Assembly: GCA_024276935.1 (NCBI GenBank)
Contig: JAJRWH010000040.1
Span: 1-37,944, forward strand
Length of the DNA: 37,944 bases
Origin: Deltaproteobacteria bacterium
GTDB lineage: Bacteria; Desulfobacterota; Desulfuromonadia; Desulfuromonadales; Geopsychrobacteraceae
Reading direction: 5' to 3'
Under the pieces are notes generated by a model. The model was not told the DNA's origin and did no database searches. It saw only the letters and a list, made by a program, of their open reading frames with translations. Of the stretch, positions 8,988-17,340 are shown piece by piece (positions within the stretch are counted from its first letter, which is position 1; each line of letters begins with the position of its first letter). The position numbers and the translations under genes were made by a program.

Positions 8988-11975
8988 ATGACCGAGTCAG
9001 AAAAAACCCGCTGGTTTCGTCAGGTTTCAAAATCGATCACAACCCGATGTCTTGGTGCCGGAGCCAATCTGCAATGGTTGCAGGAGCAGATGCACCCCTA
9101 CCTGTCGGTGACCATGCGTGACGAAGCGGAGGCAATTGGATCACTGGCGATCCAGTTGCCCTACCTCAAACAGAACAAGCGCCTGGTACTGCGCGACACC
9201 GAAATGACCTTGATCCTGGCCCGGCTGAATCAGCCGGGCTCTCTTTATCGTACTTTACGTCTGTTGCGTGAACGGGAGATCTCCTATGCCCAGTTCACCC
9301 ATTCTTACGCGCCGGTTCCCGGTATTGGAGAGGAACTGGAACTACAACGTTTCGAATTTGATCGCCGGACCGCCGAGGATATTCTGGAGGCCGGTGAGGT
9401 GCGGATTCCGCAGCGTTTGCAGCGTGAAATCAAGGCGGCACTCAAACAACATTATCCCCAGTATGATTTTTCACGTTTCGACAAGGAACTGCGCCTGATC
9501 TGGATTAACAACGAAGCCTACGTGCGGCATTCGCCATCACGCCGGGTCGCGCAGATTCTCTGGCTCTACCACCAGGCGGTTGCCAACGGTGGGGTTTATT
9601 TTGATGCCGAACCTGCTGAAGAGATTCTTGACCAGCCTGAATATCGGATTCTGTTTGCTGCCGGCAATCCACCCCAGCTCGATTTCCTCCAGCAGGTGAT
9701 GGAGGTTTACAATCGCCTGGGGCTCGGCATCAAACGTGCCTACTGTATGACGATTCACAACGGAACCCATCCCTATTTTCTGGGCACCTTCTACCTGCGG
9801 GGCGAGGGAATCAATCTGCTGGCAAAAGACAGTTTTCTTTACAATCAGCTGGAACTTGAACTGTTCAATACCCAGATACTGTCGACTGCAGCCAAGACCT
9901 ATCCATTGGTGACCAAAGGGCAGGTGACCGGGATTGATGCGTCGCTGGTCAATGCTTTTGTCAGTTTCTGTCACACCAGTCTGGCTCACAATCAGCCGGA
10001 TCGTTTCAGTTGTCAGGAGGTGGAGGCCGCTTTTGCGGCGGATATCGAGATGACCTTGCGTCTGGTCGCCCTGTTTCGAATCCGCTTTGAGCCTCAGCTG
10101 GCCGATCGCCAGGAAAACTACGAGAGCGAACTGGTTGAACTGTCGCAGGCAATCGCGGCCTACAATACGGGGCATTCCTACCTGGATGCGATTCGGCGGA
10201 CGGTTTTCCGGTGTTGTCTGCTTTTTATTACCCACACCCTTAAAACCAACTTTTTTGTTGCCCAGAAACATGCTCTGGTCTTTCGCCTGGCACCGGGGTA
10301 TCTCGATGAGTTGGGGCCTGAACATACCTCTGACCTGCCCCCTGAACGTCCTTTCCGGGTGACCTTCTTTTTTGGTCGGCATGGCTGCGGCTACCACATC
10401 GGTTTTTCTGACATCGCCCGCGGGGGCTGGCGAACCGTCCTGGCAAAAAATCGGGATGATTATATTACCAGTGCCAACACCCTGTTTCGCGAAAACTATG
10501 TGCTGGCACACACCCAGCATCTAAAAAACAAGGATATTTACGAAGGTGGATCAAAGATGGTGGTTGCTCTTGATGCCGCCGATATCGCCGATCCGGAAAC
10601 CGTGACGCGTCGACTTTACAAACTGCAGTACGGATTTATTCAGGCCTTTCTCGATATTTACGTCACCGAGAATGGTATTGCCAAAGACCCACGGGTTGTT
10701 GACTACTATCAGGAAGATGAACCGATCGAGCTTGGTCCTGATGAAAATATGCATGACGAGATGGTTGAACTGATCGCCCGTATTTCGACCAAGCGTGGCT
10801 ATCTGCTGGGGCCGGGAGTGATTTCGAGCAAACGGTTCGGGATCAACCACAAGGAATACGGGGTGACTTCGACCGGGGTTATCAGCTTTGCCGAAATTAC
10901 CTTGCAGCATCTGGGCATCGATATGCGCAAAGAGCCCTTCAGCGTCAAAATCACTGGTGGCCCCGGTGGTGATGTTGCAGGCAATGGCCTGCGTCTGCTG
11001 CTTGAGCGTTGTCCTCAGGTGCAGATTCGTTTGATTCTGGATGGAACCGGCGCTCTGGTTGATCCCGTCGGTGCCGATCTTGACGCCTTGCAGAAAGTGG
11101 TCTTGAAAAGCGATATCGATCAGTATGATCCGCAGGCTCTGCATGATGGCGGGATGATGATTTTCCGCAGCCAGACCCGACGTGACGGCCTGCGCGAACT
11201 CTATCGCAAGGTCAGCAAGCAGGGGGGGGAACTGATCGAAGAATGGATCACGGTCGATGAGTTCTATCGCCTGTTCAATCGGTTGATTTTCGATGTTGAA
11301 GCCGACCTGTTTATTCCTGCCGGTGGTCGTCCTGAAACAATTCACGAAGGAAACTGGCAACAGTTTCTGCGCGATGGCAAGCCCAGTGCCAGAGCCATTG
11401 TCGAAGGAGCCAATTCTTTTATTACTCCCGAAGCACGTGATCGGTTGCAGCAGGCAGGGGTTGTCATCATGCGTGATGCATCGGCCAACAAGTGCGGGGT
11501 CATTTCTTCGTCGTACGAAATTATTGCCAATCTGCTTCTGAGTGAAAAGGAGTTCTTTGCCCATAAGGATCGTTATGTTGGTGATGTCCTCGAGATTCTC
11601 GAAAAACGTGCAGCCGATGAAGCGCGCCTGATCTTTCGCCGTTATCAGGAGCTGGATGGCAGCATGAGCTATACCGATATTTCGGCGGCTTTATCGCAGG
11701 AAATCAACGCACACTACGCGCGTCTGTTTGACTATTTTCAGCAGCATCCTGAGCTTGGTGCCAAGCCCCGTTATCGGCGGGCCCTGCTGGCCCACCTGCC
11801 GCGAATGCTGAGTGAAAATCCGAACTACCGGCGGCGAATTGGCCAGTTGCCTGTCAAGTATCAGGCGGCTATCCTGGCCAGTGAAATTGCTTCGTCACTG
11901 GTTTACCAGGAAGATCGTGATGCTGAGTATGAGCAGATGCTCAGTGGCCATCTGCAACGTCATTTTGTGGCCTGA
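8988..11975 (+). CDS. NAD-dependent glutamate dehydrogenase, large (115-kDa class)
   Basis: The enzyme interconverts L-glutamate and 2-oxoglutarate plus ammonia using NAD, usually in the catabolic direction. At 995 residues it fits the 115-kDa class (about 1000-1100 aa) rather than the 180-kDa bacterial class or the 450-residue hexameric enzymes. The catalytic region contains GYHIGFSDIARGGWRTVLAK (about 467-486) and GGSKMVVALDAAD (about 522). The dinucleotide-binding motif GGPGGDVAGNG (about 654) and IVEGANSFITPEARDRL followed by RDASANKCGVISSSYEI (about 804-845) are seen. The long N-terminal half is regulatory or structural. An AGAGGA ribosome site supports ATG 8988. A small unknown gene and a sigma54 activator follow on the same strand. 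Confidence 0.93.
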   Translation: MTESEKTRWFRQVSKSITTRCLGAGANLQWLQEQMHPYLSVTMRDEAEAIGSLAIQLPYLKQNKRLVLRDTEMTLILARLNQPGSLYRTLRLLREREISYAQFTHSYAPVPGIGEELELQRFEFDRRTAEDILEAGEVRIPQRLQREIKAALKQHYPQYDFSRFDKELRLIWINNEAYVRHSPSRRVAQILWLYHQAVANGGVYFDAEPAEEILDQPEYRILFAAGNPPQLDFLQQVMEVYNRLGLGIKRAYCMTIHNGTHPYFLGTFYLRGEGINLLAKDSFLYNQLELELFNTQILSTAAKTYPLVTKGQVTGIDASLVNAFVSFCHTSLAHNQPDRFSCQEVEAAFAADIEMTLRLVALFRIRFEPQLADRQENYESELVELSQAIAAYNTGHSYLDAIRRTVFRCCLLFITHTLKTNFFVAQKHALVFRLAPGYLDELGPEHTSDLPPERPFRVTFFFGRHGCGYHIGFSDIARGGWRTVLAKNRDDYITSANTLFRENYVLAHTQHLKNKDIYEGGSKMVVALDAADIADPETVTRRLYKLQYGFIQAFLDIYVTENGIAKDPRVVDYYQEDEPIELGPDENMHDEMVELIARISTKRGYLLGPGVISSKRFGINHKEYGVTSTGVISFAEITLQHLGIDMRKEPFSVKITGGPGGDVAGNGLRLLLERCPQVQIRLILDGTGALVDPVGADLDALQKVVLKSDIDQYDPQALHDGGMMIFRSQTRRDGLRELYRKVSKQGGELIEEWITVDEFYRLFNRLIFDVEADLFIPAGGRPETIHEGNWQQFLRDGKPSARAIVEGANSFITPEARDRLQQAGVVIMRDASANKCGVISSSYEIIANLLLSEKEFFAHKDRYVGDVLEILEKRAADEARLIFRRYQELDGSMSYTDISAALSQEINAHYARLFDYFQQHPELGAKPRYRRALLAHLPRMLSENPNYRRRIGQLPVKYQAAILASEIASSLVYQEDRDAEYEQMLSGHLQRHFVA

Positions 11976-11996
11976 TTCTGCCGGGAGTTTAGTCAA

Positions 11997-12257
11997 ATGG
12001 GACCAGATCCAATACTTTCACAGCACCTTGATGACCGTCGTTTGGCGGTGGGCCAAAAGGTGCAGGCGCGTTGGCATGACTGTCGGGGGCGTTTTTCAGC
12101 CGTAGCACGGGTTCTTGTCTTGAAGCCCCGTTCCGTACGGGTTGAATTGCTTCAGGCCATTAATGTTTACCCCGTAGGCCACCAGCTTGAACTGCCGCGG
12201 ATCAGTGATTTTGAGCATTGGACCAGTGATCATGGCGTGAGGCGTCTCGCGACCTGA
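11997..12257 (+). CDS. Small conserved-looking protein of unknown function
   Basis: This 86-residue basic protein has no signal peptide or membrane helix. It starts 22 bases after the glutamate dehydrogenase stop, with a GGGAG site 10 bases ahead of ATG 11997, and lies in the same likely operon. The sequence is Arg/Val/His-rich, with VGQKVQARWHDCRGRFSAVARVLVLKPRSVRVEL, possibly a small beta-barrel fold, and a C-terminal DFEHWTSDHGVRRL. I do not recognise the family. Position, ribosome site and spacing support a real gene, but no function can be given. Confidence 0.55.
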   Translation: MGPDPILSQHLDDRRLAVGQKVQARWHDCRGRFSAVARVLVLKPRSVRVELLQAINVYPVGHQLELPRISDFEHWTSDHGVRRLAT

Positions 12258-12298
12258 CCGCTTGCCCTGCTCGGATCGGTATCGATCAGGGAGTCGGG

Positions 12299-13723
12299 AT
12301 GGACAGAAAGATTCAGGAACTGACCTGGGAGCACGATGCAATCATCGATGCGTCGTCAGATGGTCTGTTCGTCTGTGATGGCGAAGGGGTCATCCTGAGG
12401 GTCAATCCGGCTTCAGAGCGAATCAATCATGCGACCGCAGCTCAACTGGTTGGACGTCGTTATCTGGATGCCGCCAGGGAAGGACTGGTCATTCTTCCCT
12501 CGGGGGCCCTTGAAGCAATCAAAACAGGTCAGCAGGTCAGTCTGCTGCAGGAAAATCGTTACGGGCGCAAGCTGGTTTCAACAGCAACCCCGGTTTTTGA
12601 TGATGCAGGTGAACTGATTCGGGTGGTGGTCAGCGAGCGTGATATTACCGAAACAGACCGTCTGCAACGTCAACTCGAAGAACAGCAGGCGATCAAGGAT
12701 CAGTTTCGCCATCAGGTTCTGGAGCTGCAGCAGAACCAGCTTGCCGCAAAACCGGTGATTGCCCGCAGTCCCAAAATGGTCAAAGTCCTCAAGCAGGCAC
12801 TCAAGGTCAGTCAGGTCGATACGACAGTTCTTCTGCTGGGAGAATCTGGCGTTGGCAAAGGGTTGATTGCCGACCTGATTCACAAAAATTCACATCGTGC
12901 TGAACAGCCTATTATCAAAATAAACTGTGGGGCAATTCCTGAAAATCTGATTGAGGCCGAACTCTTTGGTTATGAAAAAGGGGCCTTCACCGGTGCGACA
13001 GGAAGCAAGCCCGGTTTGCTCGAAATTGCTGATGGCGGGATTCTGTTTCTGGACGAGGTTGCCGAACTTCCCGCAGCAGCCCAGGTCAAATTGCTGCGTT
13101 TTTTTGAAGAGGGTCAACTGACGCGTCTGGGTGCCACCCAAAGCCGCAGGGTTGATGTTCGTATTCTGGCGGCAACCCATCGTGATCTTGAGCAGATGAT
13201 TGCCGCGAACACTTTTCGGCTTGATCTCTACTATCGCCTCAGGGTGATTCCTCTCTTTATCCCCCCTCTGCGTGAACGGCAGGAATGTCTGGTTCCGCTG
13301 GTTTATAGCTATCTGGATCAATTCTGTGCCAAAACCTCGACCCGCAAACGTTTGACCACCGCCGCACTTGATTGCCTGGTTGGTTATTCCTTTCCCGGCA
13401 ATGTGCGTGAATTGATGAATATTTGTGAGCGGCTGGTTGTGATGACAGAGACTGAATCGATTGATGTCTGTGATCTTCCGCGAGATCTTGTTGGCGCCAA
13501 AGAAGCCAGCTCTTCGCCTCTCTCTGCAACCTGGCCCGCCGTAATGACAATGAACCAGATTCTCGAAACGGTTGAGCGCCAGGTGCTTCTTGAGGCGGCT
13601 GCATGTTGCTCGTCTCAGCAGCAGATTGCCCGGCAGTTGGGGATGAGCCAGCCGACCGTGGCTCGCAAGTTGCTCAAATACGGAATCAGGGAAAGAGGGC
13701 GTGCCGCGTTGTCCGGGCGGTAG
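12299..13723 (+). CDS. PAS-domain sigma54 transcriptional activator (Fis family)
   Basis: The protein has 474 residues. A PAS domain (about 10-115, DASSDGLFVCDGEGVILRVNPASERI, ending SERDITETDRLQRQLEE) leads through a coiled coil into an AAA+ domain with Walker A GESGVGKG (181-188), GAFTGA (228-233) and Walker B ILFLDEVAELP. A C-terminal helix-turn-helix reads SSQQQIARQLGMSQPTVARKLLKYGI. There is no receiver domain, so control is by a PAS ligand or redox cue, as in RocR/PrpR-like activators, rather than by phosphorylation. It lies downstream of the glutamate dehydrogenase gene, which suggests control of amino-acid catabolism (inference). No convincing sigma54 promoter was seen directly upstream of that dehydrogenase. 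A candidate exists before the hypD-like gene. Confidence 0.93.
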   Translation: MDRKIQELTWEHDAIIDASSDGLFVCDGEGVILRVNPASERINHATAAQLVGRRYLDAAREGLVILPSGALEAIKTGQQVSLLQENRYGRKLVSTATPVFDDAGELIRVVVSERDITETDRLQRQLEEQQAIKDQFRHQVLELQQNQLAAKPVIARSPKMVKVLKQALKVSQVDTTVLLLGESGVGKGLIADLIHKNSHRAEQPIIKINCGAIPENLIEAELFGYEKGAFTGATGSKPGLLEIADGGILFLDEVAELPAAAQVKLLRFFEEGQLTRLGATQSRRVDVRILAATHRDLEQMIAANTFRLDLYYRLRVIPLFIPPLRERQECLVPLVYSYLDQFCAKTSTRKRLTTAALDCLVGYSFPGNVRELMNICERLVVMTETESIDVCDLPRDLVGAKEASSSPLSATWPAVMTMNQILETVERQVLLEAAACCSSQQQIARQLGMSQPTVARKLLKYGIRERGRAALSGR

Positions 13724-13802
13724 CTCTTGCAGGGGGGGGCTTGCGATCTCCGGGTAGTTTTGTTGATTGTTACCACTGGCCGAATAATTGTACTCTGGAT
13801 TT

Positions 13803-14132
13803 ATGGTGCAAAAGAGTTCCGGTTCACTTTATCAATCCATCTATGATCTGGTTTGTCAGGTCCCTGTCGGCTATGTGACAACCTATGGCCGGGTCAGTCA
13901 GCTGTGTGGGTGTACGGCCCGTACTGTCGGGTTTGCCATGGCCGCGTTGCCAGTCGGCAGTCAGGTCCCCTGGCAACGGGTGGTAAATCGTCTGGGCAAA
14001 ATCAGCCTGCGGACCGATGGAGAAGGCAACCTTCTGCAACGGGATATTCTTGAAGCCGAGGGCATCTGTTTTGATGCGGATCAGCGAATTAATCTGGCGA
14101 ATTATGGCTGGGATTTTGCGGATCTCAGTTGA
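13803..14132 (+). CDS. Alkyltransferase-like protein (ATL, YbaZ/Atl1 family)
   Basis: This 109-residue MGMT-fold DNA-binding protein has segments YQSIYDLVCQVPVGYVTTYGRVSQL and CTARTVGFAMAALP. The reactive Cys of O6-alkylguanine-DNA alkyltransferases (PCHRV) is replaced, giving PWQRV at 56-60. ATL proteins recognise O6-alkylguanine without removing it and channel it to nucleotide excision repair. ATG 13803 is chosen over the in-frame TTG at 13788 although the ribosome site is weak for both. The 3' end overlaps the end of the convergent radical SAM gene by 8 bases. Confidence 0.88.
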   Translation: MVQKSSGSLYQSIYDLVCQVPVGYVTTYGRVSQLCGCTARTVGFAMAALPVGSQVPWQRVVNRLGKISLRTDGEGNLLQRDILEAEGICFDADQRINLANYGWDFADLS

Positions 14133-15150
14133 TGTCAAAAGCCCGGTAGTGACCAATCTTGTGATCGCAATAGCGACAGAGCCCTGCCTGGATATGGTTG
14201 GTGCCGAGTGAGAACCCGGTGCGGTCGATGAGGGTTTTTCCGCATCCGGGACAAAGGGTATTTTGCCCTGGATGTCCGGGAACATTGCCGACGTAAACAT
14301 GCTGCAACCCGTTTTTCAGACCGATTTCCCGTGCTCGATTGAGCGTTTCTACCGGGGTTGCAGGCTCATGGAGCTGGTGGCCGGGGTGGTAGCGGGTAAC
14401 ATGCCAGGGGATGTCCGGGCCCAGGTTGTTGACGATCCAGTGAGACAGACCATCAAGCTGAGTAAAGGAATCGTTCCAGCCCGGAATGAGGTTGGTAATG
14501 ATTTCGATATGACTTCCTGAATTGAGCGCCATTTTGGCATTGTCGAGGATCTGACCCAAAACGGCACTTCCGGTCAATTTTCGGTAGAGCTCCTCACTGA
14601 ATCCCTTGATATCAAGACAATAGGCGTCGGTTGTCTGCAGCAGGATTTTTAACGCCTCGGGATTGATCATCCCGGAAGTGACCAGAACATTGAACAGACC
14701 CTGTTGGCGGGCCAGTTTTGCCGTATCGAGGATATATTCGGGCCAGATACTCGGTTCATTGTAGGTGTAGGCCATGATCTGGCAATGATGTTTGCGGGCG
14801 CTGGTGACGGCCTGTTCGGGGGAGAGGTCTTGCAGACGATGGTCTTTTTCAGTCGCGACGCCGGTCGAGAGTTGCCAGTTCTGGCAATGTTTGCAGCGTA
14901 GATTGCACCCCAGACTGCCAAGAGAAAAGGCCGAACTGCCCGGATAAAAGTGATACAGGGGTTTCTTTTCAATCGGGTCGACGGCGGTTGCGATAACTTT
15001 GGCATAGGTCAGAGCGTAAAGGGTGCCGTCGATATTCTTGCGTACCCCGCAGGCCCCATGTTCTCCTTCTGAAATTACGCAGTTGTGAGGGCAGAGTTGA
15101 CAGCTGACCCTGTTGGCTGATGATTTTTTCCAGAACAGTGCCTCTTTCAT
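14125..15150 (-). CDS. amrS: AmmeMemoRadiSam system radical SAM enzyme (AmrS-like)
   Basis: The protein has 341 residues and resembles pyruvate formate-lyase activase (COG1180). The radical SAM cluster motif is CNLRCKHC (Cys82, 86, 89). An N-terminal Cys cluster (CQLCPHNC...CGV) and the AYTYNEPSIWPEY motif are typical of the AmrS group. A C-terminal pair CPGCGKTL...CRYCDHK looks like an extra zinc or Fe-S site. A good AAGGAG ribosome site precedes the start. The reaction of AmrS is not established in general knowledge; it usually occurs with AMMECR1 and MEMO proteins, and neither is encoded nearby. It lies 85 bp downstream of the selenoprotein gene on the same strand. It is not the activase of the glycyl radical enzyme at 20.1 kb, which has its own. 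Confidence 0.85.
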   Translation of the reverse strand: MKEALFWKKSSANRVSCQLCPHNCVISEGEHGACGVRKNIDGTLYALTYAKVIATAVDPIEKKPLYHFYPGSSAFSLGSLGCNLRCKHCQNWQLSTGVATEKDHRLQDLSPEQAVTSARKHHCQIMAYTYNEPSIWPEYILDTAKLARQQGLFNVLVTSGMINPEALKILLQTTDAYCLDIKGFSEELYRKLTGSAVLGQILDNAKMALNSGSHIEIITNLIPGWNDSFTQLDGLSHWIVNNLGPDIPWHVTRYHPGHQLHEPATPVETLNRAREIGLKNGLQHVYVGNVPGHPGQNTLCPGCGKTLIDRTGFSLGTNHIQAGLCRYCDHKIGHYRAFDIN

Positions 15151-15235
15151 TGGCGGGGCTCCTTTGTTGGTCTGTTCATTCTAACACGCGGGCCCCGTAA
15201 GTTTCTTGTGCGCCGCAGCCAAGGTTTTGCTTTTT

Positions 15236-16078
15236 TCAGGTGAAAGGTGACAGCTCTTTAGTTGTCGGTTCAGAGTAGTTTGCGTAATTTTCACGCCGCC
15301 AGCGAAATGGCAGATCGACAATCGTTCCGGGTTTACTGATGGCGTAAAGTTGTCTGAATGTTTCCAGCAGAACCACTCGTTGTTGACGCGCATTATTGAC
15401 TTCACCCAGGGGATGCCCAAAGGGCCAATGCAGGGCAACTGTTCGCGGGGGGCGAACCTTTTCACTGTATTCGCGCACAATGGAAATGCCGATGGTCGGG
15501 ATGCCGAGTCTTTCAATCTCTCTCTGGATCAGTCCCACGGACTGATTGCAAATCCCTCAGGCGGGGGTCAGCAGAACCAGGTCGACCTGGTCGGCGACCA
15601 GTTTTCTGGCGACATCCGGTGCCGTCTGTTTTATCAGGGTTGTGATGTGGGGGCCATCAATGTGGCCCATAAAGGCAAAATGGCGCGGGTTGAGACTGCC
15701 GATGATTTTCTCTTTTTCCAGCTCCTGAAGACGCTGAATCGGAAATACAATATTCAGATCCCGTTCGGCATCGCTGTGGTCATAATAGTCGTGGGTGATC
15801 AGGTAGTCGGCAGCAATGTCCCGGCCTGTCAGCTCCCGATAGTCTGGATCACCCTGAGGATCCTGCATGTTGAAGGGGGGCTGGGTAGAATGATGAACTC
15901 CGGATGTGGTGACCAGCGCAATTCTGGAGTTTTTCAGGGCTTTGGTCAGCGGGACCCAGGGGATTTCTCCGTCAGTTTCCCAGGGGTGGTAGGCGGCGGT
16001 AAAACGTTTAGCCAGACCCGGGTAGCGGGTGATCAATTTGGCAATCAGCCTGTTTTTAAAACGTTGCAAAGATGGCAT
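15236..16078 (-). CDS. GrdB/PrdB-like selenoprotein with in-frame UGA (selenocysteine 174)
   Basis: Read through the UGA at 15559-15557, this is one 280-residue protein of the glycine/sarcosine/betaine/proline reductase selenoprotein B superfamily. The first half has TTSGVHHSTQPPFNMQDPQGDPDYR, typical of the family. The junction is DLVLLTPA-U-GICNQSVGLIQREIERLGIPT, so Sec174 and Cys177 form a UxxC redox motif. The second half contains WPFGHPLGEVNN. Homology spans the UGA in the same frame with no other interruption, and a SECIS-like hairpin follows it. Family members reductively cleave C-N bonds in amino acids or derivatives, but no PrdA/GrdE-type partner is nearby, so the substrate is unknown. 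ATG 16078 is 5 bases after the RelA-like gene, implying co-transcription. Standard calling would give two fragments. Confidence 0.88.
15528..15546 (-). promoter_or_regulatory. Bacterial SECIS-like hairpin downstream of the UGA codon
   Basis: On the coding strand ATCAGTCC-GTG-GGACTGAT forms a perfect 8-bp stem with a GTG loop (or 7 bp with a CGTGG loop). The first loop G is separated from the UGA by 18 bases, within the spacing known for bacterial SECIS elements recognised by SelB, and the loop has the expected G and U. It lies within the coding sequence, as bacterial SECIS elements do. Confidence 0.8.
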
Positions 16079-16083
16079 GAGAG

Positions 16084-17154
16084 TTATATCTCCCTGTGGG
16101 CAGATTGCAGCCAGTTGTCGAAACGTTCGCGCGAGACCCGCGAAAGAATTTTCAGGAAAGTATTGCGATCATAAAGGTAAAGGCAGTGTCGGATCGTGGT
16201 GTAGGGACTGAAGGTGTTTTCCGGATCTTCTGCCAGAAAATCGTTTCGATAGTCACGCACCATCTTCATATTTTCAATCAGACAGCGATGAAGGTCTGCC
16301 TTTTCAAAGTTTGGATTCAGTCTCAGGATGTCCTGGACAAAACCATCGACCTTGTAATCTTTAAATTCAAAATCACGAAAGAAATGTCCGGCAACTCGTA
16401 AAAAATTGAAGGCATTGACCGCTTTTTCGTTGGGGGTGGTTTCGGGCGGGCTCTGGTTTTCTGTCGCGGTATCAATAATCGGGGCAACGGTAGCCTGTTG
16501 CATCAACTCGGCTGTCGCATTGCGAATTTCCTTAAATTCACGGTCTGCCAGTTCGAACAGGGCTGAAAGGACATTGATCCGGCGACGCAGATCATTGGGA
16601 ATCGATTTTTTGTATTTGATTTTATGATCAAGGACGCTCCAGGCATCCTGAATCAGGGAGCGAATCTGAACCTCGAAGATCAGATCCGTACAGGGTCGAT
16701 AGCGGGGCTGGGCAGCCAGCTCATCATTGAGAGCCAGGTCCAGATGCAGGCCTTTGTAGCCAAAGGAATCCTCGGTACTTTCAACCGCCGAGATTTTATC
16801 CGTGACATCGATGGTACGAAAATGCTGCTGCAACAGATCAGAAACAACCGCAATCTGGTCTTCGTACAGGCAAACGATCCGGATGCCGATCAGATCCGAG
16901 ATGTAATCCCGGATTCGGTAGGGCTGTTCGTCGGCTTCCAGTTTGCTCTGGTATTTGCGGTGGAACTTGCGGATACACTCGGCCCTGTCCTTGATTCGCC
17001 CCTCGACCTTTGTGACTTCGCCAACATCTGATTGGCGGATCAGGGTATTGATCAGGCTGATGAAAGCATTTTTGGCTTCTTCAAAGGTCTGACGATGGCT
17101 GTCGTAATACTCTCTGAATTGACGTCGTTCCAGTTCGAAATTGAGCGAGGCCAT
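16084..17154 (-). CDS. RelA/SpoT-domain alarmone synthetase-like protein
   Basis: The protein has 356 residues. The (p)ppGpp synthetase (nucleotidyltransferase) domain spans about 45-185: VEGRIKDRAECIRKFHRK, SDLIGIRIVCLYEDQ, FGYKGLHLDLAL (equivalent to the GYRSIH loop) and IFEVQIRSLIQDAWSVLDHKIKYK (equivalent to EIQIRT...W..LEH). There is no HD hydrolase, TGS or ACT domain, so it is a small alarmone synthetase-like protein with an extra 150-residue helical C-terminus of unknown role. ATG 17154 is chosen: it follows an AAGGAG site, whereas the upstream in-frame ATG at 17211 would sit in the predicted -10 region. The selenoprotein gene follows 5 bases downstream. Activity as a ppGpp or related nucleotide synthetase is inferred from the domain. 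Confidence 0.87.
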   Translation of the reverse strand: MASLNFELERRQFREYYDSHRQTFEEAKNAFISLINTLIRQSDVGEVTKVEGRIKDRAECIRKFHRKYQSKLEADEQPYRIRDYISDLIGIRIVCLYEDQIAVVSDLLQQHFRTIDVTDKISAVESTEDSFGYKGLHLDLALNDELAAQPRYRPCTDLIFEVQIRSLIQDAWSVLDHKIKYKKSIPNDLRRRINVLSALFELADREFKEIRNATAELMQQATVAPIIDTATENQSPPETTPNEKAVNAFNFLRVAGHFFRDFEFKDYKVDGFVQDILRLNPNFEKADLHRCLIENMKMVRDYRNDFLAEDPENTFSPYTTIRHCLYLYDRNTFLKILSRVSRERFDNWLQSAHREI

Positions 17155-17201
17155 GGAGTCTCCTTGTCTGTCTGGTGCCAGAATCAGATTGCTACGTCGA
17201 A

Positions 17202-17230
17202 AGTATAGCATTGTTCCTGTTCGTGGAAGA
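17202..17230 (-). promoter_or_regulatory. Sigma70-type extended -10 promoter for the RelA-like gene
   Basis: On the minus strand TATACT (17207-17202) is preceded by TGC, an extended -10. A weak -35 (TCTTCC, 17230-17225) lies 17 bases upstream. The transcript would start near 17195, about 40 bases before the chosen ATG at 17154. Confidence 0.45.
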
Positions 17231-17340
17231 AAAAGTCAAAAAATCCTTTTGGCCGCTATCAGGGTCGATCTCTTGAGGGGAGGGGACAGTTGTGCTAGGT
17301 TGCAGCTATAGCCGACATGTTCTGACGATAGAGGAAACTG

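Noticed and set aside
10551-11564. 337-codon minus-strand open frame inside glutamate dehydrogenase
   Set aside because: It is an antisense shadow of a well-conserved enzyme.
15236-15559. Reading the selenoprotein locus as a nonsense-mutated pseudogene or as two separate genes
   Set aside because: The frame is continuous, the family has Sec at this place with Cys three residues on, a SECIS-like hairpin follows, and no other damage is present.
15350-16174. 274-codon plus-strand open frame opposite the selenoprotein
   Set aside because: It is antisense to the conserved GrdB/PrdB-like protein. Its openness follows from codon bias on the other strand.
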